Positions 23,976-35,877 of a stretch of DNA of 64,000 nt are shown here, piece after piece. The first letter of the stretch is position 1; every line of letters begins with the position of its first letter. Location: assembly GCF_017654505.1 (NCBI RefSeq), contig NC_054538.1, positions 55,123,786-55,187,785 of the forward strand, in the 5' to 3' direction. The notes beneath the pieces are model-generated. The model made no database searches and was not told the origin of the DNA. It saw only the letters and a program-made list of their open reading frames with translations. Source of the stretch: Polyodon spathula. Taxonomy: Eukaryota; Chordata; Actinopteri; Acipenseriformes; Polyodontidae. A program made the position numbers and the translations under genes.

Positions 23976-23989
23976 GTTTTGTAACTAAC

Positions 23990-24167
23990 CGCGCATCGAT
24001 GCTACCTTTGAACAATAACTTGCCTGGTTAATACTATTTTCTGATGAATAATAAATACCTCTATATTTATTACAGTTTTGTCAGCCTGAAACCAACTACA
24101 AAGTATTACTTAGGGTGAATGTTACCCTGGTAACTCTATAGGCTACATGTACTCTAAACTATGATTC

Positions 24168-24212
<45 letters not shown>

Positions 24213-24699
24213 TCAACTTAAACTATCAATGTTATTTAGGATTCAGACTTTTTTTTTTTAAACATCAGAATAATATCCTACTCAGTTAATTGTTGGAATT
24301 AATGTAGCATCAAGTCTGTTCTGCTGCACAGAACTTGCTATCCTTTTGTTGTCTTTGGATATTTAAACAAAGAAATCCAAAACTTGCTCTTTTGAGACTT
24401 ATTTACTGCATTTTGGTTGCATGTACACAGAACTGGGAAAATGACTGTCAGTGTTCTTGTGTCATTAGTAAGCGCGTCTGACAAAACATTATATTCTGTG
24501 CTGGAAGAAATTCAAGCATAAATATTGGTTTACTTTATTGGCTAAAATAACAAAAACTGGCGATAGTTGATTAGCCGATTATCGGTGCAAGGCACAGCAC
24601 CCCTAAAAAAAATCATGTCAACTGAAAAGACTGCGTTGAAAAAAATAAGACTTTCAAAGCAATAAAAAGAAGAGTGTATTGGTAACCATTTAACTAAAT

Positions 24700-24746
<47 letters not shown>

Positions 24747-26077
24747 ATATATATATATATTAATTAAAGGGTTTATGAATGGGCCTACTTCATTTTTTTT
24801 TACTGATACCAAAAATGTATGAAACAATGATCAAAATGTACCTGCTGCTTTAATTTAAACAAACTTTATCAAGTAACTGCAGACACTTAAACGTACTATG
24901 ATGAATTTGGAGAAATAGTGTTGTGACCTAGAAAAAAAGTGTAGGCATTTTCAGTAGAGTGAAGTAATAACAAGATACATCTTTGGTATAAATATGATGA
25001 CTCTGTATTGGTTTTTTCAAGTGAAGTCTTACTCACAAGCCAAAAATTAAGGACTGGATGGACAGCTCAGACATAACAACATCCCATCAATATAGTCATA
25101 AGTTATATGTATACTTAAACGAAGTAGTAGTCCAATCTTGAATTCTCGCAAAGAAGTCTTCTCACCTAAGCCACTTAAGACCTTGCGCCACTTTGGCAGG
25201 TGAGGCATGATACAATGCACATGTTAAAGTAAAGTTATTTAATTTACAGTGAAGGTAACTAACAAACTCCAAAAATCCCTGGATCTCGGAAACAAATTTA
25301 ATAACCACAATCTTGTTTATATGCCACACATTTTACATCATGCTCAGCTAACCCCATAAAACATTTACACATGCTTTTTTTCTCGTAGGTTATGGAATAA
25401 AAATTGAGTAAGCAGTTGTGAAATCTGAATGGATTTGGAAACTACAGTAAAGTGATCTTTAGCATCTTAGTTACTTTGTAGTTTGTGGAGAATGTTTGTT
25501 GTGAATATTGAAGTGTAAGGAGATTCGTAGTATTTTATATTCACTGGCCAGTGGGGCTTTTTGATAAAGTAGTTAGTGTTTTTTGGACGTGCTTTGCTGC
25601 TTTGATTAAAGATTGCCATTGAGCCGAGTTGTGTGTTTTTATGTTGAAACAATATGTTTGATTTTAATACTTGTGTGAATTCTCAAATACTAACTTGCAT
25701 ATATTTGAATTAGATCAAATGTACAGTCAGAAATAGAAACTGGGTTTTGAATGAGGTTGTTAATCTGATGATGACATCACACGTGTCTCAGTAATTTTGG
25801 CAGCGCTCCAGTACTAAAATTTGGCACTACACCATTGCTCCTGACCACAGTTGGCAATGGCATAGGAGGCACTGGTGCTGTAAAAACAGAATTTTAATAC
25901 TTCATTACATTAATATAATTTGCATCAATGACAGTTTTATAAATAAAAACAAATATTCTATTGATTATATCAAATAATTTATGTTCAAAAACAATTGTGA
26001 AAAACATCTAAAATATACTTTCAAACACATTATTTTTAGATACTTAACTCCCTCATTCATTTTGACCATTATCAATT

Positions 26078-26094
<17 letters not shown>
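23990..26094. other. AT-rich intergenic stretch with microsatellites
   Basis: Holds a (TAA)n run at 24168-24212 and (AT)n at about 24704-24760. A string ATTAGCCGATTATCGGTGC near 24571 is not assigned. No gene seen. Confidence 0.45.
24168..24212. repeat. (TAA)n microsatellite
   Basis: About 15 uninterrupted TAA units. Confidence 0.95.
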
Positions 26095-26108
<14 letters not shown>

Positions 26109-26958
26109 TAAAAATAAAATGAATATATAAAACCAACCAGTGACAGACTGGTGTGAGCCCTTGGGAAGCAGAGATGGAACTACAAGGCCTCAGAGAGTCA
26201 ATCATGGGAGGCAACAGAGCAGCAGCATAATTGGTATTCTCTTCTTTCTCTTCAGTTTCCTCGACAGTCACTATCATATCATGTGTTGGGTCTACACATG
26301 AAACGAAGAAGATTACAAAATTAGAGATATGGCATTATTATATTATAAAACATACAGTCGCCTTTTCATCTAGATACACTGCATTTTCCCAGTCACAGTC
26401 AGTACTACATGAAACTCCAGCAGTTATTTCATTTGAAATCAAGTTACTAAATGCCTTTTACCAAATTAATATTCAGACCATGTTATTATTTTAAATTGAG
26501 TTTTAAGAAGTTTACCTCTTAGTCTTTTTCTTTCTTCATCTTCAGTTTGAAGGTCTGTCTCTTCTGCGCAGACAGGAGACAGGATTGAGCTTTCTCATAG
26601 GAATCTAAATACATGTCAATGCTACTGTATCAGTATAGGAGACACATGTTTTACACAACAACAACTATTAAGGCCTATTAGTCTGGAGTTATTACTTTGT
26701 TTAACTTTTTGTTTTTGTGTTTTGTTATACGTAGCTATAAGGGTTTAATTAAAGGTAAGAAAGGCTTACCCATTATAGCTAGGATCTTTATTGGAGGTAC
26801 ACGCCATGACTGATGCTTTTGGAATTTGAACAGCCTTTTGAAGCCGGCCTTGGATGTATAGTGTGGCCAAAAACACAATTATGCTGGGCAACACACTAAG
26901 ATTTTGGAACTGCTGCCACAACACCCTCTTCTTGTACTTTCTAACCAACTCAATTGCA
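26095..26958 (-). CDS. Unrecognised single-pass membrane protein, partial exons
   Basis: Three minus-strand open segments have splice sites. Exon 26958-26770 (acceptor TTTGTAG, donor GTAAGC) reads AIELVRKYKKRVLWQQFQNL, then SVLPSIIVFLATLYI, a hydrophobic helix preceded by basic residues, then IQGRLQKAVQIPKASVMACT. Exon 26563-26516 (acceptor CTGCGCAG, donor GTAAAC) reads EETDLQTEDEERKRLR. Exon 26291-26095 reads DPTHDMIVTVEETEEKEENT and on to a stop. The second and third join in phase; the first does not join directly to the second, so an exon is missing or one call is wrong. The basic residues before the helix suggest N-terminus inside and an acidic C-terminal part. I do not recognise the family. 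Confidence 0.4.
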
Positions 26959-28695
26959 CTACAAATATATTAATTCACCAAAATTATCATAAAATAGCTC
27001 GCCGCCAGTCTTTAAACTATAAATACTCCTCCAAACACTGTATGGGCTCAACATACTCCATACAGTGACCACCTATCATAACCCAGGGTTGCGCTACAGT
27101 TGACAGTACTGCCAACCAATAACAATAAATCGCTCATCTCAACAGTAGGATTGGGCGAAGAGGAAAGTACACTTTTTTTTTTTTTTTTTTTTTTTTAGCT
27201 TACGTGTTCATAGTCCGTTACAACACTGTGCAATTTAAGGCTTAAAGTAACGTGTGAATTTAATTATTCATATTATAATTATTTTTTCAAATGCTATACC
27301 CTTAATACTTCACAAAATTTACTGCGAATGTATTATAGCGGCAGAACTTAGGCGGGTTCACAGCGGCGAATAGTGAGGCAGGAGATAGGATTCCGGAAAG
27401 GAGTTACAACTGGTACTTTTATTAGCCTCTTTTAGGATGCTCTTTTAGAAAATGGATTGCTCCTTATTATCTCTCTCAATTCTCAACAACCCTCTTTTAT
27501 TACCCCCACCCGCCACTGATACACTTTACAATACAGCATGACGTTGGCTACACGGCACTCTCTCTGTCCGCCTTTATGACCCCCACGCCGCCTACCTCCC
27601 CCCCCCCCCACACACAGCCAGACTTCAACTCTAACATTATGTAGAAGCACAACTATTTACAGCATGTGTAATGCCATAAACAATCGCATCCCTCACCCCA
27701 GTGCATAACACCGTCCGCAAAATAGTCTGTTACAGTCCCTTCTTTAGCCGTGGCTGCCCCGCTGCTACAGTATTATTTACGTCTTAAATTTGAAATGTGA
27801 TATTGCCATTTCCCCACAAATGTAGAAAAAAACTGCATTTTGAAAAGTAAAGTGTATTGTTTTGCCATCTTCCCTCATATCCATCTTCCCAGTTATAACT
27901 GATAGAAAAAAGCAATCTGCAAAGCTAAACAGTGTTTCTTGTTATCTTCCTCATGAAAATGTTTCTAATACCCATCTTTCCAGTAACAATAAATAGAACA
28001 TATATTTCAGTAGCTAGAGTTTTTTACACCTTATGTTTATGTCTTGTTTAAGGACATCTTTCCAATTTAAACTTAAAACCATTATTCAGAATACTGAAAG
28101 CAGTGTTTTAAAACTCATATTTTCTATAATCATTTGTCCACATACAGAGTATTTTAAAAGCCACCTTCCACTTAAAGACAGGTTATTAATAACAAGTGGG
28201 TTGCTTCACTTAATTTTGTGGTATATATTTTTTTATTATTTGCACTGCCGTCTAGAATTTAGAGGAGTCATTGCAGCCTATTATTCCAATCACACTTTTA
28301 CAACGACCTAAAAACTGCATCCATGTAATACAGGATGTGCATAAACAAATACATTTAAACAGAACTGTCTTATTGCAATCTTATTGCAAAACAACACTAC
28401 AAATAATTTTAGTAACATTTATTTTTTTATTGATTTAAATATAAATTACCTATTTTGCATTACAACAAAACACAATCTTTAATTTCAAATAAAGAAAATA
28501 ATAGTATCTGTTACACATATGCTTGTAGTGTCCTTTGTGCAATTAGACTACAAGAGCTTACTGGCACTTTTTAAAATAAATTATAATTTATTTTATTATT
28601 AACGTTTCAAGATAATATAACTTGTTTTAAAGATGATTACCATTCTTTGTTTCTGTAAGGAAGAGAAAAAAGCTAAAACCTATTGTCTCTTGTAG
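26959..28695. other. Region between unknown membrane gene and COX20
   Basis: Should contain the first exon and promoter of COX20 (plus). A locally CG-richer part at about 27330-27620 is a candidate, but no start codon with a suitable donor was found. Contains a poly-T run at 27173-27196. Confidence 0.4.
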
Positions 28696-28810
28696 TCATT
28701 GAAACTCCTTGGACTCCTTGACATCCAGAATACTCCTTGTGCCAGAGGGGCTGTGCTGCATGGCTCGGCTGCGTCCATCTTAGTTGGAGTAGGACACTTC
28801 TTAGCAACAA
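28696..28810 (+). CDS. cox20: COX20 exon 2 (cytochrome c oxidase assembly factor)
   Basis: After acceptor TCTCTTGTAG the exon reads SLKLLGLLDIQNTPCARGAV, then LHGSAASILVGVGHFLAT, and ends at donor GTACAT with one base left over. The human protein has SLKLLGFLDVENTPCARHSI at this place, and the GxGHFL transmembrane segment also agrees. COX20 is a two-helix inner mitochondrial membrane protein that stabilises newly made COX2 during complex IV assembly and brings it to the SCO copper chaperones. The start exon (about 14 residues) is not located. In human, COX20 lies next to DESI2. Confidence 0.9.
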
Positions 28811-28882
28811 GTACATGTTCTGCTTTGTTCTGGACACTTAGTGTTTCATTTTATTAAATGTCTTTATTTTTCTTTTAGGCAG

Positions 28883-28943
28883 AGTCAAAAAAAATCTTTC
28901 GATTTTGTGTAGGAGGGTTCATGTTGACAACACTAGGATCTTG
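28883..28943 (+). CDS. cox20: COX20 exon 3 (second transmembrane helix)
   Basis: Reads SKKIFRFCVGGFMLTTLGS and ends with two bases of the Trp codon at donor GTAAGT. The human equivalent is VGVGGFILVTLGCW. The acceptor was chosen as TTAGGCAG at 28875-28882, because the alternative four bases upstream breaks the frame. Confidence 0.88.
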
Positions 28944-29513
28944 GTAAGTTATCAGTTGTCCATTGATCTCTGTCAGGACAGTTTTTAGGGCACATTCATG
29001 CTAGATTTCTATTTTTAGATGTGGATACTAATCTGTGTCTTGAGAACCACACGTGTTAACTATGGCAGACTTACGAAACAAGCATAACTCGCAGAAACCA
29101 TTCCTCTCCACCACCAGATGTGTCATATTTAACTCTGTAACTCTGTAACAAAATTCATATAGGTAGGATCAAAATACACAATTATACTCCTGCTAAAATA
29201 TCTGAGCTGATTTATATTTCAGAATTGGTTTCTCATCAATGTAATGTTATTGTCACTTCATGGAAGTAATGTAGAAAAGGGATTGCAATAAGACTCCCAT
29301 TGCTTGGCAGTTTTATCCATTCTTGGTTTTCTTTTGAGTTTAGTTAGCCACAATGTAAAGGTAGCTCAGGTCTGTCTAAGTAAGCTCACACATACCCATG
29401 GGATGGATCAAACTGCTAAGCTGTGGGAGTCTTTTTTACATCCCTGAATTTGTTCTCAAAAAACTTGTAGCATGGACAGCTGTAATGACAACTTTCAATT
29501 TGAATGTACTGTA

Positions 29514-29752
29514 CAGCCATGGCCAAACATTTTGCATCACCCTATAGAACTAATTTTCATAAAGTTGAATGGAACCTGCTGAATAATGTTATGTTAACAT
29601 ATTGAATTACATAACATTGTGGTTTTCCATATGCTTAACGAAAAACTGACAAAAAATTGACATTTTGAAATCTGTACTACTATTATGGCTTCCAATAGAC
29701 TTTTGCAATATCATTTTGTAGCTTCTTTGATTGCATGATAAATAAAATATCT

Positions 29753-29836
<84 letters not shown>

Positions 29837-29893
29837 TTTTATTATGTCTCAATCCTAAAATTCTAGGTGATGCAAAATGTTTGGCCATAGTTT
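29514..29893. mobile_element. Tc1-type MITE with inverted ends, split by (AT)n
   Basis: The left end, CAGCCATGGCCAAACATTTT then GCATCACC, is repeated inverted on the right (GGTGATGCAAAATGTTTGG then CCATAG). The element is bounded by TA dinucleotides at 29512-29513 and 29894-29895, the target duplication of Tc1/mariner. The interior has no transposase and holds a 77-bp (AT)n run at 29757-29833. It sits in the last COX20 intron. Confidence 0.88.
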
Positions 29894-29960
29894 TACATGT
29901 ATGCAAAAGTTTCATATTGAATTAACTCCCACTCAATTTTCTTTTTACATACATTTAAAG

Positions 29961-30186
29961 GTTTTACTGCAGATACAACAATGCTAAGCTTCGAGTGCAG
30001 CAAAAACTAATTCAAGGTGGATTAAAAAACAAAGTCATGTATGAAGGTACCAGTCTGGACCCAACAGGAAAACAGTCTTACAAAGTGAGCCATTGCAAGC
30101 ATGTACTGAATAAAATATGTTCTATTGTAATGTTGTTGTTTATTTCTACTGGTTATGAAGGCCCTCTAGATCATTTAAACATTTAA
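29961..30186 (+). CDS. cox20: COX20 last exon
   Basis: After acceptor TTTAAAG it completes Trp and reads FYCRYNNAKLRVQQKLIQGG, then LKNKVMYEGTSLDPTGK. In human the same place reads FHCRYNYAKQRIQE...KILYEGTHLDP. Human COX20 ends soon after this motif. Here the frame stays open for about 35 more codons to the stop at 30184, with a possible donor (GTGAGC) at 30085, so the true C-terminus is uncertain. Confidence 0.88.
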
Positions 30187-30189
30187 CAA

Positions 30190-32137
30190 CATTGTGTTTT
30201 GTTTTTCTTCATACTGTATCACATTTTCAATTGCATCTTGTATTGTGGAGCAGTGTTATTGTTACATGACAGAAAATGTGGGCAGGTTTTCTTTTATTGA
30301 AGACATTAGACGAGATGTTTGTAAACATGTCTGAGTAGCCATAAACTCAGAATGTATGGACATTTTAAGTTATGGATTGTCTGTCATTGAAAGTGACTTT
30401 AGCCAAGAGATTTGAAGAAGAGGGTATATGGCAGCAAGAGGTAATCACTGTTTACACTGTGTATATCTATATGGAACAGTCATTTTGTGTAAAACATGTA
30501 AGGTCAGTATGGTCTAAGATGGGTTTAACATGGGAGCCAGGGTGGTTTGACGTGACCAGTTTTCAAGTTGTTTCACAGACCCTGATTATATAATCTTGGA
30601 CGGCCAAACCATTCCTTAGGTAAAGTAGTCCAAGATCAATGCCAACCAGGGTATCCCAAACCTGATGTCAATTCTTGTAGACTACATGAAAATAAATCAC
30701 CCATAATTTAAATCATGGAAAGTATTAAATGTTTTTTGTGCTGTTGTTGTGATATACAGTAATACAATGAAAGCATCATTCAGATTACCTCAATTCCAGT
30801 GAATCTTGTGGAGATTAGAAAACTTTAAAACGTTGTACCACTTGATGGCACTATTGTTCTTTTTGAAGATGTGTATGAGATGTCTGTAAGGATTCAAAGT
30901 AATATTATATTCAAAGTAATGCAGACTCTGCAGTTCATGTATCACCACTGTCATGTCATTGACACTTTTGCTATGCTTATAACCTGCAGGGGCCATTTCT
31001 CAAAAGGTTCGCAAGCACCTTTCCTCTTGCAAACATCTTGCAAATGAGTTGTAACAGAGTTCAGAAAGGCATTACAGTTGCAAATCTGTCTACAAATTTA
31101 CAATTCATTTTGACCTCTCACAACTCTCAGAATCCTATTGCAAAACACAACCCTCTTACTGGTCAAGTGTGTTAAAGGCTTTTTGAATATTCACAGTGCT
31201 TAGATTAACAGAAGTTTAACTGTATTGCAAAATTCTAATTCCTATGTACGAATCACCTAGAAAACAAATTTATTTTCCCTTTTAATATGTATTATGCCTA
31301 GAACAGTTTCTAGTGTTTCTGGGCTTGTAGACGTGGAGATATCTGCACAAAAGTATTGTTTGAGAACATGTCACACTTAAATTGTTACTTTGAGTATCTA
31401 TAGAACCATATGTCCAATTGTGATAAACCTTGGTCACAGCATTCTTTACTCCTGATATCAGGTGGAGAAACCTGTCTATGTCACACTTACAGATTTTTAA
31501 ATATACATACTGTGGATGTAGGTCATTGTGATCTGCTTTTTAATGGTACTGCTGTTTTTTTATTTAAATATATGCAATCTTTACTAAGGAAGTTGTTTCA
31601 CCTTTAATGGAACTACCATAGTTTATATGTTCAGATATTGTATTGCAATTTTGTATACTTTAAGGCGATTTTTTCCTACCTTGCATTCATTTTTAAATGT
31701 GTGCCGCATCTTTTAATATTTACCACACCTCAGAATACTGAACAACATACGGAAGGGTGAAAGAATGTGCTCTCATTAAATGTGCTCTTTGAAAATGCAC
31801 AAACAAGTATTTAAAATATTATATGCTACATATTTAAACTTTATAGGATGGGTTCTTGATTGGAAAAAAAAAAATCACATAAACAAAGGCATCAATGTTT
31901 GGTAGTTTACAGCATGTTGATCTTACTAGAGAAGTAATTTAGCAGTGCCTTAAAGGCTGGGACTGTTGCTGTACTAGTGGCCTTAATATTGAAGGTGTTT
32001 TTATAATATTGAAGACTATAAAAAAAAAGTGGCGCTTTTTCTTGAAGGAGAAATAAAAGCAATGTTTTGCTGTATAGTATTACACCTAATTATTCTCCTT
32101 CTGGTTATATATATATATTATATATAATATTATATAT

Positions 32138-32176
<39 letters not shown>

Positions 32177-32605
32177 AATTAATACCTTTACCCTTGAGCA
32201 ATGCCTCAACTGATTGTTCATTTCCAAAGGATTTACTGGCAGATCTAACCACAATAAAACACAAAACATAGTGATATTAGCAAACATACATGAAGGAGTG
32301 CATCACATGTGTAAAGGTGTTAATATTATGAATTAATCCATCATTCATTAAACCCTATAAAAAAAATCAAAATGGAGACCAAACACTTGACAGTGAAAAC
32401 GGAAAGTAACATATTCATCTATAGAATGTTTTGATACATACAGAACTGAAAATAACAATAGAAAATACAGGTGGACTGATTACTTTATACTTTTTTTTTT
32501 TTAAATTACCGGTATAGTAATATACAGTCCTATTACTTATAACAGTTCTACATAATAAAAAGTATTGCAAACCGTATGCAGCTGTTCTTCAATTCATGAC
32601 TTTAA
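30190..32605. other. AT-rich stretch 3' of COX20
   Basis: Likely includes COX20 3' UTR. Contains (AT)n at about 32106-32172. No other exon or nameable repeat was supported. Confidence 0.45.
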
Positions 32606-32616
32606 AAAGGTATTGT

Positions 32617-33100
32617 TTGGGATCCCGAGTGGTGCATCCAGTAAAGGCACTCTATGTTGAGCCCCATAGACTTGAGGTCGCTGGTTTGAGCCCAGGCTAT
32701 TCCACTGCTGACCGTGGACGGGAGTTCCCAGGGGGTGGCACACAATTGGCCGAGCGTCGCCTGGGGTGGGGCTTAGGTCGACCGGGGTGTTCTCAGCTCA
32801 CTTCACACCAACGACCCCTGTAGACTGGCCAGGCGCCTGTGGGCTTCCCTGTAATCTACCCAGAGCTGCATTTTCCTTCGACACTGTAGCTCTGGGTGGG
32901 CTGGATGGCGGGCCTGCATAGTGAAAAGAAGCTGACGGCACACGCTTCGGAGGACAGCGTGTGTTCGTTTTTGGCACTCCCGAGTCAGTGCAGGGGTGAT
33001 AGCGGTGAGCTGAGCCTAAAATACAATTGGATTTGTCAAATTGGGCAAGAAACAGGATAAAATCAATTGGCGACTACTAAATTAAAGAAAGAAAGAAAAG
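32617..33100 (+). mobile_element. Full-length tRNA-derived SINE
   Basis: The 5' head GGGATCCCGAGTGGTGCATC has an A-box-like part, and GGTTTGAGCCC about 45 bp later fits a B box, as in a tRNA-derived pol III promoter. A long body with CTTCGGAGGACAGCGTGTGT follows, then the tail AATTGGCGACTACTAAATT and GAAA repeats. A second, minus copy is at 18,445-18,770. Confidence 0.85.
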
Positions 33101-33392
33101 GTATTGCTTAATTTAGTGCTCATGAAAAGCAGACAATGGCTTATAGCTAGTGACCTAAACACCCCCTGATATTTAGTTCTCTTTCAAGCAGACAATGCCT
33201 AATTATAACATTTTGTATTGTAGCTTTGTTAAGACCACCAGTCACTGGGGACCTAAACTGGATCTGAACCTAGGCCTCCAGGGTTGAAATGCATGAGTGA
33301 CCAGTGAATTAGGCTTTTGCACCACCAGTTGTTGCAATGCTTTGTCTCTGGTTTCCGTAATGTAAAATGTGGACAAACACTGATGAAAGTTA

Positions 33393-33788
33393 TTATTTAA
33401 TCTCCAAATCTTCTATGTTTACTTTACAGGGTAATACTAAGTCACAGGATGAGCTAATGCTGCTTGGCCTCGAGATTTTAGTTATAGTTTCTTCATACAG
33501 TGTCGGCAGACAGACCATGAGAAAAACTCCTTCAGAAAGATCTTCACTGGTGCTCTGAAAGTGCTCATTGTCCCAGTTCAGTGATGGCAGGAATTCCACT
33601 TGTTGGTCCGATCCTTGGAAGTCTACAGTGACGATATTTGGTAAGCTTGTTTTTTTCTTAGTGCATCTCTGGTAGAACAGAAACACAATTATCCCAATTA
33701 AAAGGAGAGAGGCGGTGGGAAGGACGATGTAGAATATTACCTCTGTATCTGAGCGATTGCTTGAGGTGTATTCATTCCAATGCCGACT
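33393..33788 (-). CDS. Transmembrane exon, class II cytokine receptor-like
   Basis: The minus exon follows a strong acceptor (TTCTACTTCAG) and reads SRHWNEYTSSNRSDTEV, then the helix IFYIVLPTASLLLIGIIVFL, the stop-transfer FYQRCTKKK, and TSLPNIVTVDF, then an acidic, Ser-rich tail of about 85 residues to a stop at 33393. Two NxS/T sites (NEY is not one; NRS is) and a basic anchor indicate type I topology. SLPxxV shortly after the membrane resembles the JAK1 box of IFNGR1 and IFNAR2 (LPKS/LPKV). In human, IFNGR1, IL20RA and IL22RA2 lie a few hundred kilobases to about 1 Mb from ARFGEF3. No ectodomain (fibronectin-type) exons were recognised. A donor-like GTAAAG near the end could splice the tail onward. 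Confidence 0.45.
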   Translation of the reverse strand, partial: SRHWNEYTSSNRSDTEVIFYIVLPTASLLLIGIIVFLFYQRCTKKKTSLPNIVTVDFQGSDQQVEFLPSLNWDNEHFQSTSEDLSEGVFLMVCLPTLYEETITKISRPSSISSSCDLVLPCKVNIEDLEIK

Positions 33789-34133
33789 CTGAAGTAGAAC
33801 AAAATATACACAGATATGTATTTTAGTAAAGCTACAGGTGGAACTTGAGTAAAACAACGGGATCTGTTTCAATGATCTAGACAAATCTATACACAAAGTT
33901 AAAGAGTAAGTACCAGTAGCTTCCATTCAAATTACATTTTCTTTGTTTTACTGTCCCCTAACCTTTTATGACGTTTGCAGTTATTCTGAGTTGTAAGAAT
34001 TGCAATTACTTGTAAGGTATATTGATCCCCAAAAATCAGGAATTGCCTGTACCTCTAATAAAGTAACTTGGTTTCAAATATGCTGCTAATTTTGTATCAT
34101 ATGTTTTTTTTTTCCAATGTCATAAATATTAAG

Positions 34134-34862
34134 TGTTACAGTGACTGTGTAAATAATCATATGTAACCTCTGTAACTTTATTGAACTATCAAGGTACCTT
34201 TGAGACCCCACCCCTGTGGTACAAAAGTAAGGACTCTCCAGTTAATTGGAATAATTAACCAAAGAGAGAATGAGTTTGGGACTTTGAGAGAAGATGCTTG
34301 ATCTACAAAAAAAAGTGGACCAGTGAAACTGGATTACAACCGACAACACTTTCTCTGCCTTTTGTGTTTCGTCGCCTGTTCCTTGTTAGAGCAGCTGTGG
34401 ATTTGTGTTGAAGCCGCTAGCCTGTGACCATAAATACAGTGACAATCTCACTGAATCCTGCTGGTGATTGCAATTGGAAAAAGCAAAGATACAGAGGTGC
34501 ACAATCTCATCACTCTTCCTGGCTCTGCTGTTAAAGGACCCAGCCCTCAAACAACTACTAAGGAACTGGTTTAATGAGTATAAACAGGTTCAAATAACAT
34601 TACCATGGACTGGGGTACTCTACAACGGTAAACTGATTGGCTGTTGATTTAACCTTTCATTATTTTCTCTGATGCTGTTCTGTAACTTTGTAAACTGCAT
34701 AACTGAATCACTCATTTATTCATCTAGCTATTATGTATTCAATAAACTGTTTTATTCCACCAGAGTTGTTATACTGTAGATTGTTATTGATGCACCTGAA
34801 GTATTGGGGTTGAATTTTCCTTTAGTCAAACTTAGGGGATGGTGGTCTTAAATAATTTAACA
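34134..34862 (+). mobile_element. LTR-like block
   Basis: Begins TGTTACAG and ends TTTAACA (5-bp inverted TGTTA/TAACA), with a polyadenylation signal (CAATAAACTG) at about 34739. No target duplication or internal domains, so the call is tentative. Confidence 0.38.
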
Positions 34863-34976
34863 TCCTGAATCTTCATGACATGTTTTTTTTTTTTAATTTT
34901 TTTTTTATGTTCAAGAGCTGATGTTCAGTTTTGCTGTAACTGTCATAGACATGTGTAACATAGATTAGATCAACCG

Positions 34977-35023
34977 CATATATATATATATATATATGCA
35001 TATATATATATATATATATATAT
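34977..35023. repeat. (AT)n microsatellite
   Basis: Pure AT with one GC interruption. Confidence 0.95.
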
Positions 35024-35449
35024 TCTGCCAGCGCCCACTAGTGCACAGCAGTGTATTATCAACTAAACCAAACAAACCCCTGTAGCAAACAGAAACATAA
35101 AAAGCTGTGGGGACAGTAAAATAAAACAACAAAGTAAATGTGAGCAAATGTAATTAAAAGCCAATGTAGTGAAAGCAATAATATTCTGCTCCAACAATTG
35201 CATTCTGTTTACATTATGCAGGCAAACATACTAAGTTAATAAGAGTTTACTAACACAGGGTTGTGTTTATCCTGGATATTAATTCTGCTGATGTTTTCCT
35301 CCATAGGTATTTATTGACATCACTTAATGCAGTACAGTGGAATAAGGGATTTGGTTTTATGTTTCATTATTATTAGTCAGGATATAACTTGTTGAAACAA
35401 CAAGCTAATTTACAAGATGCCAAGAAGGGATGTTACAGTGCATTACACA

Positions 35450-35800
35450 CACCATTGGTGCATTGAATAGGCAGAGCGCTCCACAGCGTTACATAGCGTT
35501 TTCTACTGAACGAACTGCACACGAGAGCGCTTCGTAACGTTTGCTAACCTTCTGAGGAGCTTACTCGCTGGGCGTTTCAAAATGGCGGAGGTGCAGTGCA
35601 AGTGCAGTGACTGTAATGTAATTTCCCTACACATTGGACTGTGTTCATTTAAATTAACAGCGTTAATTACCTGACTATTTGCCCCTTTAAACAAAGTGAA
35701 TCTGCAGCGTCGCATGCAACATTCGAAACGTTCAGCTTGTTATTGTTTGTTCGGTCGGCCTAACATTACAAGGAATGTTTGCTTAACTGAAGAGAAATGA
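35450..35800. promoter_or_regulatory. CG-enriched segment, possible promoter
   Basis: CG dinucleotides cluster here (GCGCT, GCGTT, ACGTT, TCGGTCGG), unlike the surrounding AT-rich DNA, and AAAATGGCGGAGG is a good translation-start context at 35579-35591. The frame from that ATG runs only about 30 codons and no donor is obvious. It could equally be part of a transposon. Confidence 0.25.
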
Positions 35801-35829
35801 TGGACGAATAGCACGGTGTAACGGTGAGA

Positions 35830-35846
35830 TATATGTAACACCGGTT

Positions 35847-35877
<31 letters not shown>

